From contig JAFYOS010000027.1 of the NCBI GenBank assembly GCA_017560125.1, positions 208,967 through 272,966 on the forward strand: a stretch of 64,000 nt of DNA, written 5' to 3'. Each line of letters starts with the position of its first letter. The first letter of the stretch is position 1. A model generated the notes under the pieces. It worked only from the letters and a program-made list of their open reading frames with translations. It was not told the origin of the DNA and searched no databases. Source of the DNA: Bacteroidaceae bacterium (GTDB lineage Bacteria > Bacteroidota > Bacteroidia > Bacteroidales > Bacteroidaceae). The position numbers were made by a program, and so were the translations under genes. Shown here in pieces: positions 1 to 9,898 of the stretch.

Positions 1-9
1 CTTTTGCAT
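1..9 (-). CDS. Possible first codons of the next minus-strand gene (partial)
   Basis: An ATG on the minus strand at bases 9-7 is followed by two sense codons before the window ends. It lies about 40 bases downstream of the DUF5683 stop codon, in the same orientation. In related genomes a lytic transglycosylase or a similar gene often follows parA-parB-DUF5683, so this may be its start. Three codons cannot support a product call. Confidence 0.2.
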
Positions 10-48
10 TCTTTGTCGGTGTTTTCTCGGATGCTGTGGCTGTCCGGG

Positions 49-801
49 TTAGAATGAGATGTTGCAGTTGAAACCGTAGTAGTTGCTGCCGTTGTCGCCA
101 CTGCGCATCATGTCGGGGTGTATGCTCAGGTTGATGTCCTCCGAAATGTCGAAGCTCGACAGGTGGGCATCTACGTATGCATCGACGATTGATACCAAAT
201 AGACGCCGACACAAGCAAATACGCTCATGTCGCGCCAACGACGGTAACGGTCCTTGCGCTTCTTGAAGAGGTTTTTCAGGTACTCGTCGTTCTGCTGAAA
301 ATCGTATCCTGATGGAAAAAAGCCTTCGTAGCTCTTTGTGTTGGGGTCGGCATCCATTATGTCGAGGAAGGCCTGACGGTAGTCCTTGTACATCTGGTTG
401 TTCCAGTTGTAGGCATAAAGACATCCCATGAATCCTCCATAGACGATGGGCAGTTTCCAATATTTGCGGTTGTATATCTGTCCGGCGCCGGGCAGCACCA
501 CTGCAAGCCATGTGGCTTTGTATGGTTCGGGCTTGAAATTGGCAATCTTCTCCGATACCTCCACGCCGTTACGCTTTTTGGACACACGGCTGTTGTCGCC
601 CGAGGATTTCTCGGTGGCAGTCTGCACGGTGTCTGTGAGCAGCGAATCGGCAATGCCGAGGCTTGCCTCTATCTTGGCGGGGATGTTTCCGGTGGCCTCT
701 CTCTCCGCTGTGGCCTCTTGTGCCTGCGCGCAAACAGCGAGCAACAACATTATTGTTGTCGCAACCATGTGGCGCAGATATGTCGTTATTTTTATTGACA
801 A
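49..801 (-). CDS. DUF5683 family exported/membrane protein
   Basis: A 250-residue protein with an N-terminal signal segment ending near AVCAQAQ (about residues 20-28), a polar linker, and a conserved core starting near residue 94 with the motif LPGAGQIYNRKYWK. Two hydrophobic stretches (about 95-132 and 190-213) suggest membrane association. The family, DUF5683, is a Bacteroidota protein with no established function that commonly follows parB. Here it starts 4 bases downstream of the parB stop, so the three genes are very probably one transcript. The family call is fairly secure; its role, perhaps at the cell envelope near chromosome segregation, is inference from position only. Confidence 0.8.
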   Translation of the reverse strand: MSIKITTYLRHMVATTIMLLLAVCAQAQEATAEREATGNIPAKIEASLGIADSLLTDTVQTATEKSSGDNSRVSKKRNGVEVSEKIANFKPEPYKATWLAVVLPGAGQIYNRKYWKLPIVYGGFMGCLYAYNWNNQMYKDYRQAFLDIMDADPNTKSYEGFFPSGYDFQQNDEYLKNLFKKRKDRYRRWRDMSVFACVGVYLVSIVDAYVDAHLSSFDISEDINLSIHPDMMRSGDNGSNYYGFNCNISF

Positions 802-805
802 CTTG

Positions 806-1690
806 TTATTTGTTTAGTTTGTCGAAAATGGAGATGATGCGCTCCAGTTCCTGTTCGTTCTTGAATTTTATACTTATCTTGCCGCTTCCTTTCGACGAGC
901 ATGTCAGCTGCACGGGGGTCTGGAAGAAGTGGGTGAGCTGCTTTTTCAGCTGGCTGTAAACAGCTACGTTCTCGTTCTGAGCGGGTGCCTCTTTCTCTTC
1001 AGCAGCCTCCTCACCGGCCTCTTTCATGTTGCGTACCAGCTCCTCGACCTGTCGCACCGAGTAGTCGTTCTTCTGTATTTCGTTGAAGAGCTCTATCTGC
1101 TGCTTGGGGTCGTCGAGCGAAAGCAGTGCACGTGCGTGGCCCATGTCGATGCGTTTCTCCTTCAGTGCCATCTGCACGGGGGCGGGTAACTTCAGCAGTC
1201 GCAGGAAATTGGCGATGGTTGCGCGGCCTTTGCCGACGCGTTTGCTCAACTGCTCTTGCGAGAAATTGTTCTGCTCTATCAGTTTCTGATAGGCGAGTGC
1301 AATTTCGAGTGCGTTGAGGTCTTCGCGCTGGATGTTCTCGACGAGCGCCATTTCCATGGTGCTCTCGTCGTCGGCTGTTATGATGTAGGCGGGAATGGTT
1401 TCTTTGCCTGCAAGCTGCGAGGCTCTGAAACGGCGTTCGCCCGCAATTATCTGATAGCGATCTTCGTCTATCTGTCGCAGGGTGATGGGCTGTACTATGC
1501 CTATCTCACTTATCGAATCGGCCAGTTCGCGCAGTGCATCTTCGCTGAATTCGCTACGCGGCTGGTTGGGATTTGCTTCTATTTGCGACAGGGCTATTTC
1601 GCCTATGGACGATGAGCCCGATGTGCGTACGGCTTCTGTCGATATAAGTGCGTCGAGTCCTCTTCCGAGTGTGAATTTCTTTGTTGCCAT
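806..1690 (-). CDS. parB: Chromosome-partitioning protein ParB (Spo0J)
   Basis: A 294-residue ParB/Spo0J protein. The N-terminal ParB/sulfiredoxin-like domain carries the CTP-binding signature GERRFRAS (about residues 85-92). It is followed by a central helix-turn-helix DNA-binding domain (the region with SKRVGKGRATIANFLRLL) and a C-terminal dimerisation tail. The protein binds parS sites, slides as a CTP-gated clamp and is acted on by ParA. The start codon is 12 bases downstream of the parA stop codon, the usual soj-spo0J order. No canonical parS palindrome was noticed in the window. Identification is secure from the motifs and synteny. Confidence 0.97.
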   Translation of the reverse strand: MATKKFTLGRGLDALISTEAVRTSGSSSIGEIALSQIEANPNQPRSEFSEDALRELADSISEIGIVQPITLRQIDEDRYQIIAGERRFRASQLAGKETIPAYIITADDESTMEMALVENIQREDLNALEIALAYQKLIEQNNFSQEQLSKRVGKGRATIANFLRLLKLPAPVQMALKEKRIDMGHARALLSLDDPKQQIELFNEIQKNDYSVRQVEELVRNMKEAGEEAAEEKEAPAQNENVAVYSQLKKQLTHFFQTPVQLTCSSKGSGKISIKFKNEQELERIISIFDKLNK

Positions 1691-1702
1691 TTGTCGTCTT
1701 TT

Positions 1703-2461
1703 TTATCTTTGTAAAATCTCCTCGGCCAATGCAAGGTAGTTCTTTGCGCCCACCGAATCGGCGTCGTAGAGTAATACGGGGATACCCATGCTGGGTGCTT
1801 CGCCCAAACGGATATTTCTCTGTATCACGGTATTGAATACCAGCTCGCGGAAGTGCTTCTTCACTTCGTTGTAAATCTGGTTGCTCAAGCGAAGGCGCGA
1901 ATTGTACATGGTCAGGAGGAACCCCTCGATGTCGAGCGCGGGGTTGAGCTTCGATTTAATTATTTTAATGGTATTCAGTAGTTTGCTTATTCCTTCGAGG
2001 GCGAAATATTCGCATTGTACGGGTATAATCACCGAGTCGGCTGCTGTGAGCGAGTTCACGGTAATCAGTCCCAGCGAGGGCGAGCAGTCGATGAGCAGAT
2101 AATCGTATGCGTCCTTTATCTTGGTGAGCGAATTTTTCATTATCTTCTCGCGGTTGGGCAGGTCGAGCATTTCAATCTCGGCACCTACCAGGTCGATGTG
2201 CGAGGGGATTATGTCGAGCCCTTCGACGCATGTGTGGTGTATGCCTTCTTCGGGTGTTGAACCGTTGATGAGGCATTCGTATATCGAGTGTTTTATCTGT
2301 CGTATGTCGATACCGAGGCCCGATGAGGCGTTGGCCTGCGGGTCGGCGTCTATCACCAATACTTTCTTTCCGTGTGAGGCAAGCGATGCAGCAAGGTTAA
2401 TCGCTGTTGTGGTCTTGCCGACTCCTCCCTTCTGATTGGCTAAAGCTATGATTTTTCCCAT
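1703..2461 (-). CDS. parA: Chromosome-partitioning ATPase ParA (Soj)
   Basis: A 252-residue MinD/ParA-type ATPase. The deviant Walker A motif KGGVGKTTTAINLA lies at residues 10-23, the switch I region contains DADPQANAS, and LLIDCSPSLG forms Walker B. It moves ParB-bound origins by nucleotide-dependent DNA binding. It is the first gene of a parA-parB-DUF5683 run on the minus strand, with a TATCTTTG promoter box about 105 bases upstream. Its length is typical of chromosomal Soj proteins rather than plasmid ParA proteins with an N-terminal HTH. Confidence 0.97.
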   Translation of the reverse strand: MGKIIALANQKGGVGKTTTAINLAASLASHGKKVLVIDADPQANASSGLGIDIRQIKHSIYECLINGSTPEEGIHHTCVEGLDIIPSHIDLVGAEIEMLDLPNREKIMKNSLTKIKDAYDYLLIDCSPSLGLITVNSLTAADSVIIPVQCEYFALEGISKLLNTIKIIKSKLNPALDIEGFLLTMYNSRLRLSNQIYNEVKKHFRELVFNTVIQRNIRLGEAPSMGIPVLLYDADSVGAKNYLALAEEILQR

Positions 2462-2565
2462 TTATAAAAATGTTTGCTATAATCGCCTTATGGCGGTGGT
2501 TTTCAATATCTGATGTGCAGCTTGGTTCTGCTCATCAGTTAGTATATTCCCTTAGTTTATGATTG

Positions 2566-2573
2566 CAAAGATA
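2566..2573 (-). promoter_or_regulatory. Bacteroidales -7 box upstream of parA
   Basis: TATCTTTG reads on the minus strand, matching the Bacteroidota -7 consensus TAnnTTTG. The predicted start of transcription is near 2559, giving a leader of about 100 bases before parA. No clear TTG element is present at the ideal -33 spacing, and the upstream bases are a T-rich run. Confidence 0.6.
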
Positions 2574-2635
2574 GTAAAAAAAAAGATAGTGCTCTCCCTT
2601 TTTCTTCTATACTTATCAACCATATGTTAAGAATA

Positions 2636-2668
2636 CAAAAAAAGTTACCCGCTTTTTGAACGGGTAAC
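2636..2668 (-). terminator. Rho-independent terminator after the GH84 gene
   Basis: The 8-bp inverted repeat GTTACCCG/CGGGTAAC with a 9-base loop spans 2644-2668. On the minus strand it is followed by eight T residues. It lies just past the stop codon of the GH84 gene. Confidence 0.85.
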
Positions 2669-2694
2669 TATCTATTGTGGTATGTGCCAATGGT

Positions 2695-4956
2695 TTATTT
2701 GCTGCTTACAGGGATAATTTCGAATATGAATTTATCGCTGTCGTTCGAGCCGCTGACGATGCGTGTGTCGTCATTCGAGAGCATCCAGAATCCCTTGCCC
2801 GCGCGGCCTGCGTTCTGTATGGAATATTTACCGTCGGCGTTGCGCTCCATGATGTAAGAGTGCCATGCAGCCTCGTAGGGGTTGGTTGCGTTGCCGGCCG
2901 AGAACATACCGTTTTCGTTCAAATAGCGGTTGTCCTGTATATTCACTATCTTGTAGCGCTCGGTCTCGGTGTCGAACGATATTTGCCACTCCTGTCGCTG
3001 CGGTTTTATCATGTCCCTGTCGGCTGCGAACTGCGGTGCGGTGCGCGGTACGTTCTCCTGTGCGTTTGTAAGGTATTTTCCATTTACCTTTATGAAGTAA
3101 GCACCGTTTTCTATCAGACGGTAGGGGAATACATCCAGGCGATAGGTGTAGTTCTTTTTGTATGCGTCGATGAGCTCGGCTACGCTCTTTTTGATGAAGG
3201 GCACAATGAATGTGGTGGCTACCACTGGGGTGGGGTTCTTTATGGAGCCGGGGAAATCGCGCGAGCGTATAGCCATCTGCTGTTTGTCGTACTCGAGGTA
3301 GGTCAGGTAGCTGTCAACGAATTCCTTGGTGTTGCCCGATGCCAATGCTTTGTACATGCTCATGGTCGATAATCCTTTGTATGCCAATAGCTTCATCGAT
3401 TTGCACCAGGGCTCTATTTCCGCGGTCAATCGGGGTGTTTCGCCCGAATTGACAAGCGTTTCGGCTGCCACAATCATTTTGTTGAAGTGCTCCGAAAGTA
3501 TTTCGGCAGCTTTGGTAGTGTCGTTTGTGGCTAGAGCTGTGTTGAATTTCTCGAGTGCGGCGTTGAAGCGTGGCGATTCGCCCTTGCGGCGCAGTCCGTG
3601 GCCTGTGGGGCCGAGGTCGATGTTGTTCTCGCAGAACAGACGGAATTCGTCGGTGTTTTGTGGCACAAGGTATTCCATTGCGCGTTGCCACGATGCGTCG
3701 GCATCATATTGTATTGTGTTCCATGTGTAGTCGGCAATGCTATAGAGCGACACCTTCGATGCTTCGGCATACTCCATGGGGTTCGATGTGAATCCGGCGA
3801 GCATGGGGGCTATGTCGAGGTCGTTGCCGTATGTGGGACCCATGAGCATGTGATCTACGCAGTAGTCGTTCACGGGGTAGTTGAGCCATATGTATGCGTT
3901 GCGCTTGATGCGGATGTTTATCCAGTTCATGTCTTCCTTGTTTATCATGTCGATAACCGAATTTCCGGTCCACATGATGTCAATCTCCTTGTATGCCTTC
4001 TCGCCCAATATGTCAAGATAGTTGCCGCTTGTCCAGCCCTTGTTGTACTGCGTGGGGCAGAGTATAAGGGGGGCTACATCGTCGTGTTTCTTTACAAATT
4101 CGTCGGTGATGTAGTTCAGAAGGGCTGCCTGGCGGGTGGCGTCGGTGCCTTCGCCCCATATGTCGTCGAAGAACACTGCGTAGGTGCGTATGCCCAGCTC
4201 GTACATGGCGTTAAGCTTCTTTATCATATTCAGGCTGTCGGTCATGTTCCACTTGATGTCGTTTCCGGGGTGTATAGCCCACACGAAATCTACCTTGTTT
4301 TTCTTGGCAGCCTCGGCATACTCCTTTATCTTGGCTGCTTGGTCGGCAGGGTATTCAACGCGCCATTTTGCGCGGTGGTAAATGTCGTCCTTGGGGCCAT
4401 AGATATATGTGTTCATCTTCTGCTTTCCGAAGAATTCGAACATATCCTTGCGGTCGGCCTCGCTGTAGGGGTTGCCGTAGTAACCCTCGACCATGCCTCG
4501 TGTGGCAACGGCGGGGAAGTCGCTGATGGTTACGGGGAATACTTCGGCATTCTGCATTATCTGCAGGAAGGTCTGCACGCCGTAGTATGTTCCCGATTCG
4601 TCGTTACCGGCGATGACTACCTCTTTGGGCGTGATGCTCAGATAGTAGCCCTCGCGCTTTTGCGGGATAAGCGCGTTGTATTTCTTTACTGCCTTGTCGC
4701 CCCTTTCGCCTATTACCAACTTTATTCCTTTGCCGTTGTCGCATGTGTACTTGCCTAGCAATGCTACGGCATCCTTGTCGGCTGTCGCTGCGCCTTTCAG
4801 CTTGAATGTGACGCTGTTATCAAATGCTTTTTCGTTGCCCCATTCAATCATTTGCGGAATGGGTGATATTGTGCTCTTTTGTGCAGCGGCAGTGATACCT
4901 GTCATGCCGAGCAGTGCCACAAGCACGGATTTGCCTAATAGTTTGGTGAGGTTCAT
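2695..4956 (-). CDS. Secreted GH84 beta-N-acetylglucosaminidase (O-GlcNAcase/hyaluronidase-like)
   Basis: A 753-residue exported protein when started at the ATG at 4956, which gives a clean signal peptide (MNLTKLLGK... ending AAAQ near residue 26). An upstream in-frame ATG at 5070 adds 38 charged residues and would spoil the signal. An N-terminal domain (about 27-145) precedes the GH84 catalytic barrel, which begins near VEGYYGNPYS (156-165). The motif FFDDIWGEGT supplies the adjacent catalytic aspartates, D264 and D265. GH84 enzymes use substrate-assisted catalysis to remove terminal beta-GlcNAc. The last ~140 residues look like a ricin/fascin-type beta-trefoil, so a lectin function is possible. 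The gene stands alone with its own terminator and no SusC/SusD neighbour; host mucin or glycoprotein glycans are a likely substrate (inference). Confidence 0.93.
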   Translation of the reverse strand: MNLTKLLGKSVLVALLGMTGITAAAQKSTISPIPQMIEWGNEKAFDNSVTFKLKGAATADKDAVALLGKYTCDNGKGIKLVIGERGDKAVKKYNALIPQKREGYYLSITPKEVVIAGNDESGTYYGVQTFLQIMQNAEVFPVTISDFPAVATRGMVEGYYGNPYSEADRKDMFEFFGKQKMNTYIYGPKDDIYHRAKWRVEYPADQAAKIKEYAEAAKKNKVDFVWAIHPGNDIKWNMTDSLNMIKKLNAMYELGIRTYAVFFDDIWGEGTDATRQAALLNYITDEFVKKHDDVAPLILCPTQYNKGWTSGNYLDILGEKAYKEIDIMWTGNSVIDMINKEDMNWINIRIKRNAYIWLNYPVNDYCVDHMLMGPTYGNDLDIAPMLAGFTSNPMEYAEASKVSLYSIADYTWNTIQYDADASWQRAMEYLVPQNTDEFRLFCENNIDLGPTGHGLRRKGESPRFNAALEKFNTALATNDTTKAAEILSEHFNKMIVAAETLVNSGETPRLTAEIEPWCKSMKLLAYKGLSTMSMYKALASGNTKEFVDSYLTYLEYDKQQMAIRSRDFPGSIKNPTPVVATTFIVPFIKKSVAELIDAYKKNYTYRLDVFPYRLIENGAYFIKVNGKYLTNAQENVPRTAPQFAADRDMIKPQRQEWQISFDTETERYKIVNIQDNRYLNENGMFSAGNATNPYEAAWHSYIMERNADGKYSIQNAGRAGKGFWMLSNDDTRIVSGSNDSDKFIFEIIPVSSK

Positions 4957-5114
4957 ATCTTTCTGTTTTATGTTTTTTTTGTTTCGATTTGTAAATATAG
5001 CTATTTTACCTCTATTTCGCAATTTTTTTCTCTTTTTGAAGCGAACTTCCAAAATATTCCACACCCGCATTGAAATATTTATGGATGCTTGGTATTATTT
5101 CGCTCGTTTGTGTG

Positions 5115-5122
5115 TATTTTTG
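5115..5122 (+). promoter_or_regulatory. -7 box upstream of surE
   Basis: TATTTTTG matches TAnnTTTG. Transcription would start near 5129, about 25 bases before the surE ATG. This position argues against the longer open frame starting at 5070, which would begin upstream of the promoter. Confidence 0.55.
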
Positions 5123-5153
5123 CGGTTATAACGATTATATAATAGTGTATAAT

Positions 5154-5924
5154 ATGATTTCGAACAATAAAAGACCTTTGATACTTGTATCCAACGATGA
5201 CGGTTACAGTGCAAAAGGTATAAATTCTCTTATAGGCGTTCTTGCCGAGTATGGCGATGTGGTTGCAATGGCTCCCAACACCGGTCGCTCGGGCAAGGGA
5301 TGCGCCATCACCAGTGAGCAGCCTATCACCTATTCGCTCGTTTATCGTGTCGAGGGCATCGAGGTATATTCGTGTACCGGTACCCCCGTCGATTGCGTGA
5401 AGCTCGCATGCGATTCACTTCTCGACCGTCGTCCCGACCTTGTTGTGGGTGGCATCAATCATGGTGACAATTCGGCGGTCAATGCCCACTATTCAGGTAC
5501 CATGGGGGTCGTGTTCGAGGGCTGCATGAAGGGCATTCCTTCAATAGCTTTTTCGTTGTGCGACCACAGCGCCGATGCCGATTTCACTCCAACCTTCCCT
5601 GTTATCAGACGAGTGGTCGAGGAGGTGCTTCGCCGCGGCTTGCCCAAGGGTTGCTGCCTTAATGTGAATTTCCCTGAAAAGGCTCCCTATAAAGGTGTTT
5701 CGGTGTGTCGTCAGGCGGTAGGCGAGTGGGTGAACGAGTACGAACCACACGACCATCCCAGGGGTGGCAAATGGTACTGGCTCACTGGCGAGTTCGTCAC
5801 CGAAGAGAAGGATTCCACCGCCGACAAGGTGGCGCTGAACAATGGCTATGTGGCTATTACCCCCACACGAATAGATATGACTGATTACGACCTTCTTCGC
5901 GAAATGAAGGAGTGGGAATTGTAG
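5154..5924 (+). CDS. surE: 5'/3'-nucleotidase SurE
   Basis: A 256-residue SurE protein. The start at 5154 places the diagnostic LVSNDDGYSA motif at residues 11-20, which holds the paired metal-binding aspartates; NHGDNS later supplies another metal ligand. SurE is a cytoplasmic metal-dependent nucleoside monophosphate phosphatase. The longer frame from 5070 encodes an unrelated hydrophobic leader that overlaps the promoter and is rejected. It ends 15 bases before lpxB, so the two genes are probably co-transcribed; this pairing is familiar in Bacteroidota. Confidence 0.95.
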   Translation: MISNNKRPLILVSNDDGYSAKGINSLIGVLAEYGDVVAMAPNTGRSGKGCAITSEQPITYSLVYRVEGIEVYSCTGTPVDCVKLACDSLLDRRPDLVVGGINHGDNSAVNAHYSGTMGVVFEGCMKGIPSIAFSLCDHSADADFTPTFPVIRRVVEEVLRRGLPKGCCLNVNFPEKAPYKGVSVCRQAVGEWVNEYEPHDHPRGGKWYWLTGEFVTEEKDSTADKVALNNGYVAITPTRIDMTDYDLLREMKEWEL

Positions 5925-5939
5925 ATTTTTTCGAATACA

Positions 5940-7082
5940 ATGAAATATTATCTTATAGTTGGCGAGGCGTCGGGCGACCTTCATGCCTCCAATCTGATGA
6001 AAGCCCTGAAGGCGGTTGATGCCGAGGCCGAATTTCGTTTTTTTGGTGGCGATTTGATGTCGGCCGTCGGTGGTACACGTGTCAAGCACTATAAGGAGCT
6101 TGCCTATATGGGCTTTATCCCCGTGCTGTTGCACCTCAGGACAATATTTTCGAATATGAGCCTGTGCAAGCGCGATGTGGCCGAGTGGCGCCCCGATGCA
6201 TTGATCCTGGTCGATTATCCGGGCTTCAATCTCTCCATCGCCGAGTATATTCACAAGAACACCGACATCCCCGTCTATTACTACATATCGCCGAAAATAT
6301 GGGCGTGGAAAGAGCATCGCATCAAGAACATTAAGCGCGATGTGGATGAACTGTTTTCTATCCTGCCCTTCGAGGTGGAGTTCTTCGAGAAGCACGACTA
6401 TAAGATAAACTACGTGGGCAACCCTTGTGTGGATGCAGTAGCCTCGTACCGCGATGCCTATAACGAGTCGCGCGAGGAGTTCCTGGCATCGACATCGTTA
6501 CCCGACAAAAAAATAGTAGCGTTGCTGGCAGGAAGCCGCAAGCAGGAGATAGAGGGCAACCTGCCCATGATGCTCGACGCCATGGAGGCCTATCCCGACA
6601 TGGTGGCTGTGATTGCAAAAGCCCCCGGCATAGACACCGATTTCTATGCACCCTATCTGCGTGGTCGCAATGCGGTGCTGTTCGAAGGCACCTACCGCCT
6701 GCTGATGAATTCCTATGCGGCGCTTGTGACATCGGGCACTGCAACGCTCGAGACGGCGCTCTTCCGCGTGCCACAGATAGTATGCTACGCCACTCCCATG
6801 CCTAAATTCTATGCGTGGTTGCGCCGCATGTTCCTCAAGGTGAAATATATATCGCTTGTAAACCTCATTGCCGATCGTTCGGTGGTTACCGAGCTTGTGG
6901 CCGATACCATGTCGCCCGACTGCTTGGCCGCCGAGGTAAAAAAACTCCTTGAACCCGATTCCGAATACAGAAATCGTATGTTCAAGGAGTATGACAGGGT
7001 TATCGATATATTGGGACCGGCCGGTGCATCGAGCCTGGCAGCCCAAGCGATTTACAATACGTTGAAGGCCTCTAAGAAATAG
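5940..7082 (+). CDS. lpxB: Lipid-A-disaccharide synthase LpxB
   Basis: A 380-residue GT19 enzyme that joins UDP-2,3-diacylglucosamine and lipid X to form the lipid A disaccharide at the inner face of the cytoplasmic membrane. The N-terminus has GEASGDLHASNLMKAL (residues 7-22). SPKIWAWKEHR near 120 and the donor-site region VTSGTATLETAL near 260 are also typical. Length is normal. It follows surE closely and converges with cdsA, overlapping its 3' end by 31 bases. Confidence 0.96.
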   Translation: MKYYLIVGEASGDLHASNLMKALKAVDAEAEFRFFGGDLMSAVGGTRVKHYKELAYMGFIPVLLHLRTIFSNMSLCKRDVAEWRPDALILVDYPGFNLSIAEYIHKNTDIPVYYYISPKIWAWKEHRIKNIKRDVDELFSILPFEVEFFEKHDYKINYVGNPCVDAVASYRDAYNESREEFLASTSLPDKKIVALLAGSRKQEIEGNLPMMLDAMEAYPDMVAVIAKAPGIDTDFYAPYLRGRNAVLFEGTYRLLMNSYAALVTSGTATLETALFRVPQIVCYATPMPKFYAWLRRMFLKVKYISLVNLIADRSVVTELVADTMSPDCLAAEVKKLLEPDSEYRNRMFKEYDRVIDILGPAGASSLAAQAIYNTLKASKK

Positions 7083-7882
7083 AGATAAATTGCAACCGAG
7101 GGGATGGCAAGCATTGCGCTGTCGAATCGGTCGAGTATGCCTCCGTGTCCGGGGAGTATGTTACCCGAATCTTTTATTCCCATTTCGCGCTTCATGCACG
7201 ATTCGATAAGGTCGCCCCATGTGCCGGTGACTACAACCACTATTGCCATTCCCATCCATTCCATTGTGCTGAGCATGGGGTGGTAGATGGATAGTATGTA
7301 GGCTGCAACCAGTGCAAGCACGCCGCCACCGATGGAACCCTCCCACGATTTCTTGGGCGAGATGCGCTCGAATAGCTTTCTGCGGCCAATTGCCGAGCCT
7401 ACGAAGTAGGCGCCGCTGTCGCTGCACCACAGGAATATGAAGATAGAGAGGGGCATGATGTAGTTGTATCCTGCGCCTCCGAATGTGGTAAGTATGTTCA
7501 GCATGGCAAAGGGCAGTGCTGCATACAACTGCGACAATGCGAAATAGGCGAAATTGTCGAGTGCGCTTCCGTCGGTCTTGTAGAGCTCGCGTATGAAATT
7601 ATATACAATGAGCATCAGGTAGGGGACAAAGAGCATGAAGGGCGATGTAACCTTGTCGAGCATGAACATGGCAAAGAAAAGGTACATACCGCCTACAACG
7701 GCAAGCATGGTGCTGAAGGTGGTTTTCTTGTACTCGTGTACAAGGTTGCAGAATTCATTTACTGCAAGGCAGGTCACCAGCGCGAAGAGCGCTCCGAAAC
7801 TGATGTTGTTGTACAGGATGGATGCAAGCAGCACAATTCCGAATACTGCTCCTGTAGCTACTCTTACTAATAACTTTTTCAT
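7052..7882 (-). CDS. cdsA: Phosphatidate cytidylyltransferase CdsA
   Basis: A 276-residue polytopic membrane enzyme with about eight hydrophobic segments. It makes CDP-diacylglycerol from phosphatidic acid and CTP for phospholipid synthesis. The C-terminal family signature is complete: SCMKREMGIKDS is followed by LPGHGGILDRFDS. Its ATG overlaps the ftsH stop codon as ATGA (7879-7882), indicating translational coupling at the end of an rsfS-ftsH-cdsA operon. The 3' end overlaps convergent lpxB by 31 bases with no terminator between them. Confidence 0.95.
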   Translation of the reverse strand: MKKLLVRVATGAVFGIVLLASILYNNISFGALFALVTCLAVNEFCNLVHEYKKTTFSTMLAVVGGMYLFFAMFMLDKVTSPFMLFVPYLMLIVYNFIRELYKTDGSALDNFAYFALSQLYAALPFAMLNILTTFGGAGYNYIMPLSIFIFLWCSDSGAYFVGSAIGRRKLFERISPKKSWEGSIGGGVLALVAAYILSIYHPMLSTMEWMGMAIVVVVTGTWGDLIESCMKREMGIKDSGNILPGHGGILDRFDSAMLAIPSVAIYLYFLEAFNVL

Positions 7883-9897
7883 AGGTTTGTAGTCTTTTCA
7901 CTTGCCTCGCTCTCTGTTGCGTTCTCTTGCGGGGCTTCGTGCTCGTTAATATTTGTGTTTGTCTTTGTGTCGTCGTTTGTCGTCGCACCGTTCTTTTCGA
8001 AGATTTCTTCGCTTCGCGATGCCCAGGGGCGCTTGCCGAATATGTTTTCTACATCCTCGGCAAATATCACCTCGCGCTCCATCAGCAGGTTGGCCAGCTT
8101 GCGGTGTCCTTCGCTCTGCTCCGAAAGGATGGTTTTGGCGCGCTCATACTGCTCGTTTATCATGCCCTTCACCTCGTTGTCGATGAGCTCGGCGGTCTTT
8201 TCGCTGTAGGGGCGCTGGAAGCTCATGTCGGCGTTGTTGTTATAGTAGCACAGGTTGGCCAGCTTTTCGCTCATGCCGGCGTATGCTATCATGCCATAGG
8301 CCTGCTTGGTCACGCGCTCAAGGTCGTTCATGGCGCCGGTCGATATGCGGCCTATGAACAGCTCCTCGGCGGCGCGTCCACCCAGTGTGGCGCACATTTC
8401 GTCGAGCATCTGCTCCTTGGTGGTTATCTGACGTTCTTCGGGCAGGTACCATGCGGCGCCGAGTGCTCTTCCGCGCGGAACGATTGTTACTTTTATCAAT
8501 GGGTTGGCGTGCTCGAGGAACCACGAGAGTGTGGCATGTCCGGCTTCGTGCAGAGCGATAGTCTCTTTCTCTTTGTCGGTCATCACCTTGGTTTTCTTTT
8601 CCAATCCACCGATGATGCGATCCACGGCGTCGAGGAAATCCTGCTTGTCAACAGCCTTCTTCTGGTGGCGGGCTGCAATGAGGGCAGCCTCGTTACATAC
8701 GTTGGCGATGTCGGCACCCGAGAAACCGGGGGTTTGACGGGCCAAAAGATCTACATCCACCGATATATCGAGCTTCAAGGGACGCAGGTGTACGCCGAAT
8801 ACCTCCTTACGCTCGTTCAGGTCGGGCAAATCTACGTGTATCTGTCTGTCGAAGCGTCCGGCACGCAGCAGGGCCTTGTCGAGGATATCGACGCGGTTGG
8901 TTGCGGCCATCACTATGATACCGCTGTTTGTGCCGAAGCCGTCCATCTCGGTGAGCAACTGGTTCAGGGTGTTTTCGCGCTCGTCGTTTCCACCCATCGA
9001 TGGGTTCTTGCCACGCGCGCGTCCCACGGCGTCAATCTCGTCTATGAAGATGATGCAGGGCGCTTTCTCCTTGGCCTGACGGAACAGGTCGCGCACGCGC
9101 GATGCGCCCACGCCCACGAACATCTCTACAAAATCGGAGCCCGAGAGCGAGAAGAAGGGCACTTCGGCCTCGCCTGCTACGGCTTTTGCAAGCAGGGTTT
9201 TTCCGGTTCCCGGAGGGCCTACGAGCAGTGCACCCTTGGGTATTTTACCACCAAGGTCGGTGTATCGTTGCGGGTTGCGCAGAAAATCCACTATCTCCTG
9301 CACCTCCTGCTTGGCCTCCTCCTGACCGGCCACATCTTTGAATGTGATGCGATTGGCGTTGTCCTTTTCGAACAGCTTGGCCTTCGATTTTCCTACACTG
9401 AAGACGTTGCCTTGCGCTCCGCCACCGCCGTTCATGCGGCGCATGAGGAATATCCATATACCTATAAATAGTATCAGCGGGAATATATTCCAGAATATTC
9501 CGCCCCAATAGTCGGGCTTCGTTTCGTATTTTATGGTGCCGTTGAATCGGCCTTCGGCCTCTTGGGTGTCGATGAATTCCTCGAATTTCTCTTTGGAGCC
9601 TACTTGCGAGGTTACCATGGGGCGCTCGCCCATACGAGCCGATTTTTCGGTAAATATATATTTAGCCGAGTCGGGTTGTATGTAGGCCTCCACCTCGTCA
9701 TTGTCGAATACCTTTATTTCGCTTACATATCCTTTGGCGATGTATCCTTTAAGCTCCGAGTAGTCGGCCTCCTTCACCATGGAGCTGCCGTTGCCGCCAT
9801 TCAGGTATATGAACAACAGCACGGCTCCTGCTACTATGTAGAGCCATGTGAAATTGAATTGTGGTACTTTTCTTGGTTGCTTGGTATCTTTGTTCAT
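7879..9897 (-). CDS. ftsH: ATP-dependent zinc metalloprotease FtsH
   Basis: A 672-residue membrane AAA protease. The first TM segment is near residues 15-35, followed by a periplasmic domain and a second TM ([15 protein letters not shown]) that ends in a glycine-rich linker. The AAA domain has Walker [14 protein letters not shown] and Walker [17 protein letters not shown] is the zinc site of the C-terminal protease. It degrades membrane and regulatory proteins. I chose the ATG at 9897, which lies 1 base after the rsfS stop codon; an in-frame TTG at 9906 overlaps rsfS and is possible. The acidic, low-complexity C-terminus is normal for Bacteroidota FtsH. Confidence 0.97.
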   Translation of the reverse strand: MNKDTKQPRKVPQFNFTWLYIVAGAVLLFIYLNGGNGSSMVKEADYSELKGYIAKGYVSEIKVFDNDEVEAYIQPDSAKYIFTEKSARMGERPMVTSQVGSKEKFEEFIDTQEAEGRFNGTIKYETKPDYWGGIFWNIFPLILFIGIWIFLMRRMNGGGGAQGNVFSVGKSKAKLFEKDNANRITFKDVAGQEEAKQEVQEIVDFLRNPQRYTDLGGKIPKGALLVGPPGTGKTLLAKAVAGEAEVPFFSLSGSDFVEMFVGVGASRVRDLFRQAKEKAPCIIFIDEIDAVGRARGKNPSMGGNDERENTLNQLLTEMDGFGTNSGIIVMAATNRVDILDKALLRAGRFDRQIHVDLPDLNERKEVFGVHLRPLKLDISVDVDLLARQTPGFSGADIANVCNEAALIAARHQKKAVDKQDFLDAVDRIIGGLEKKTKVMTDKEKETIALHEAGHATLSWFLEHANPLIKVTIVPRGRALGAAWYLPEERQITTKEQMLDEMCATLGGRAAEELFIGRISTGAMNDLERVTKQAYGMIAYAGMSEKLANLCYYNNNADMSFQRPYSEKTAELIDNEVKGMINEQYERAKTILSEQSEGHRKLANLLMEREVIFAEDVENIFGKRPWASRSEEIFEKNGATTNDDTKTNTNINEHEAPQENATESEASEKTTNL

Positions 9898-9898
9898 G

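Noticed and set aside
1-2694. parS sites near parAB
   Set aside because: Looked for a 14-16 bp parS palindrome around parA and parB and saw none; sites may lie outside the window.
3598-4758. 386-codon plus-strand frame opposite the GH84 gene
   Set aside because: Shadow of the GH84 reading frame; Val/Tyr/Gly-rich composition typical of antisense translation.
7927-9471. 514-codon open frame on the plus strand opposite ftsH
   Set aside because: It is fully antisense to a certain ftsH gene. Long opposite-strand frames are common here because of the codon usage, and the translation has no domain features.
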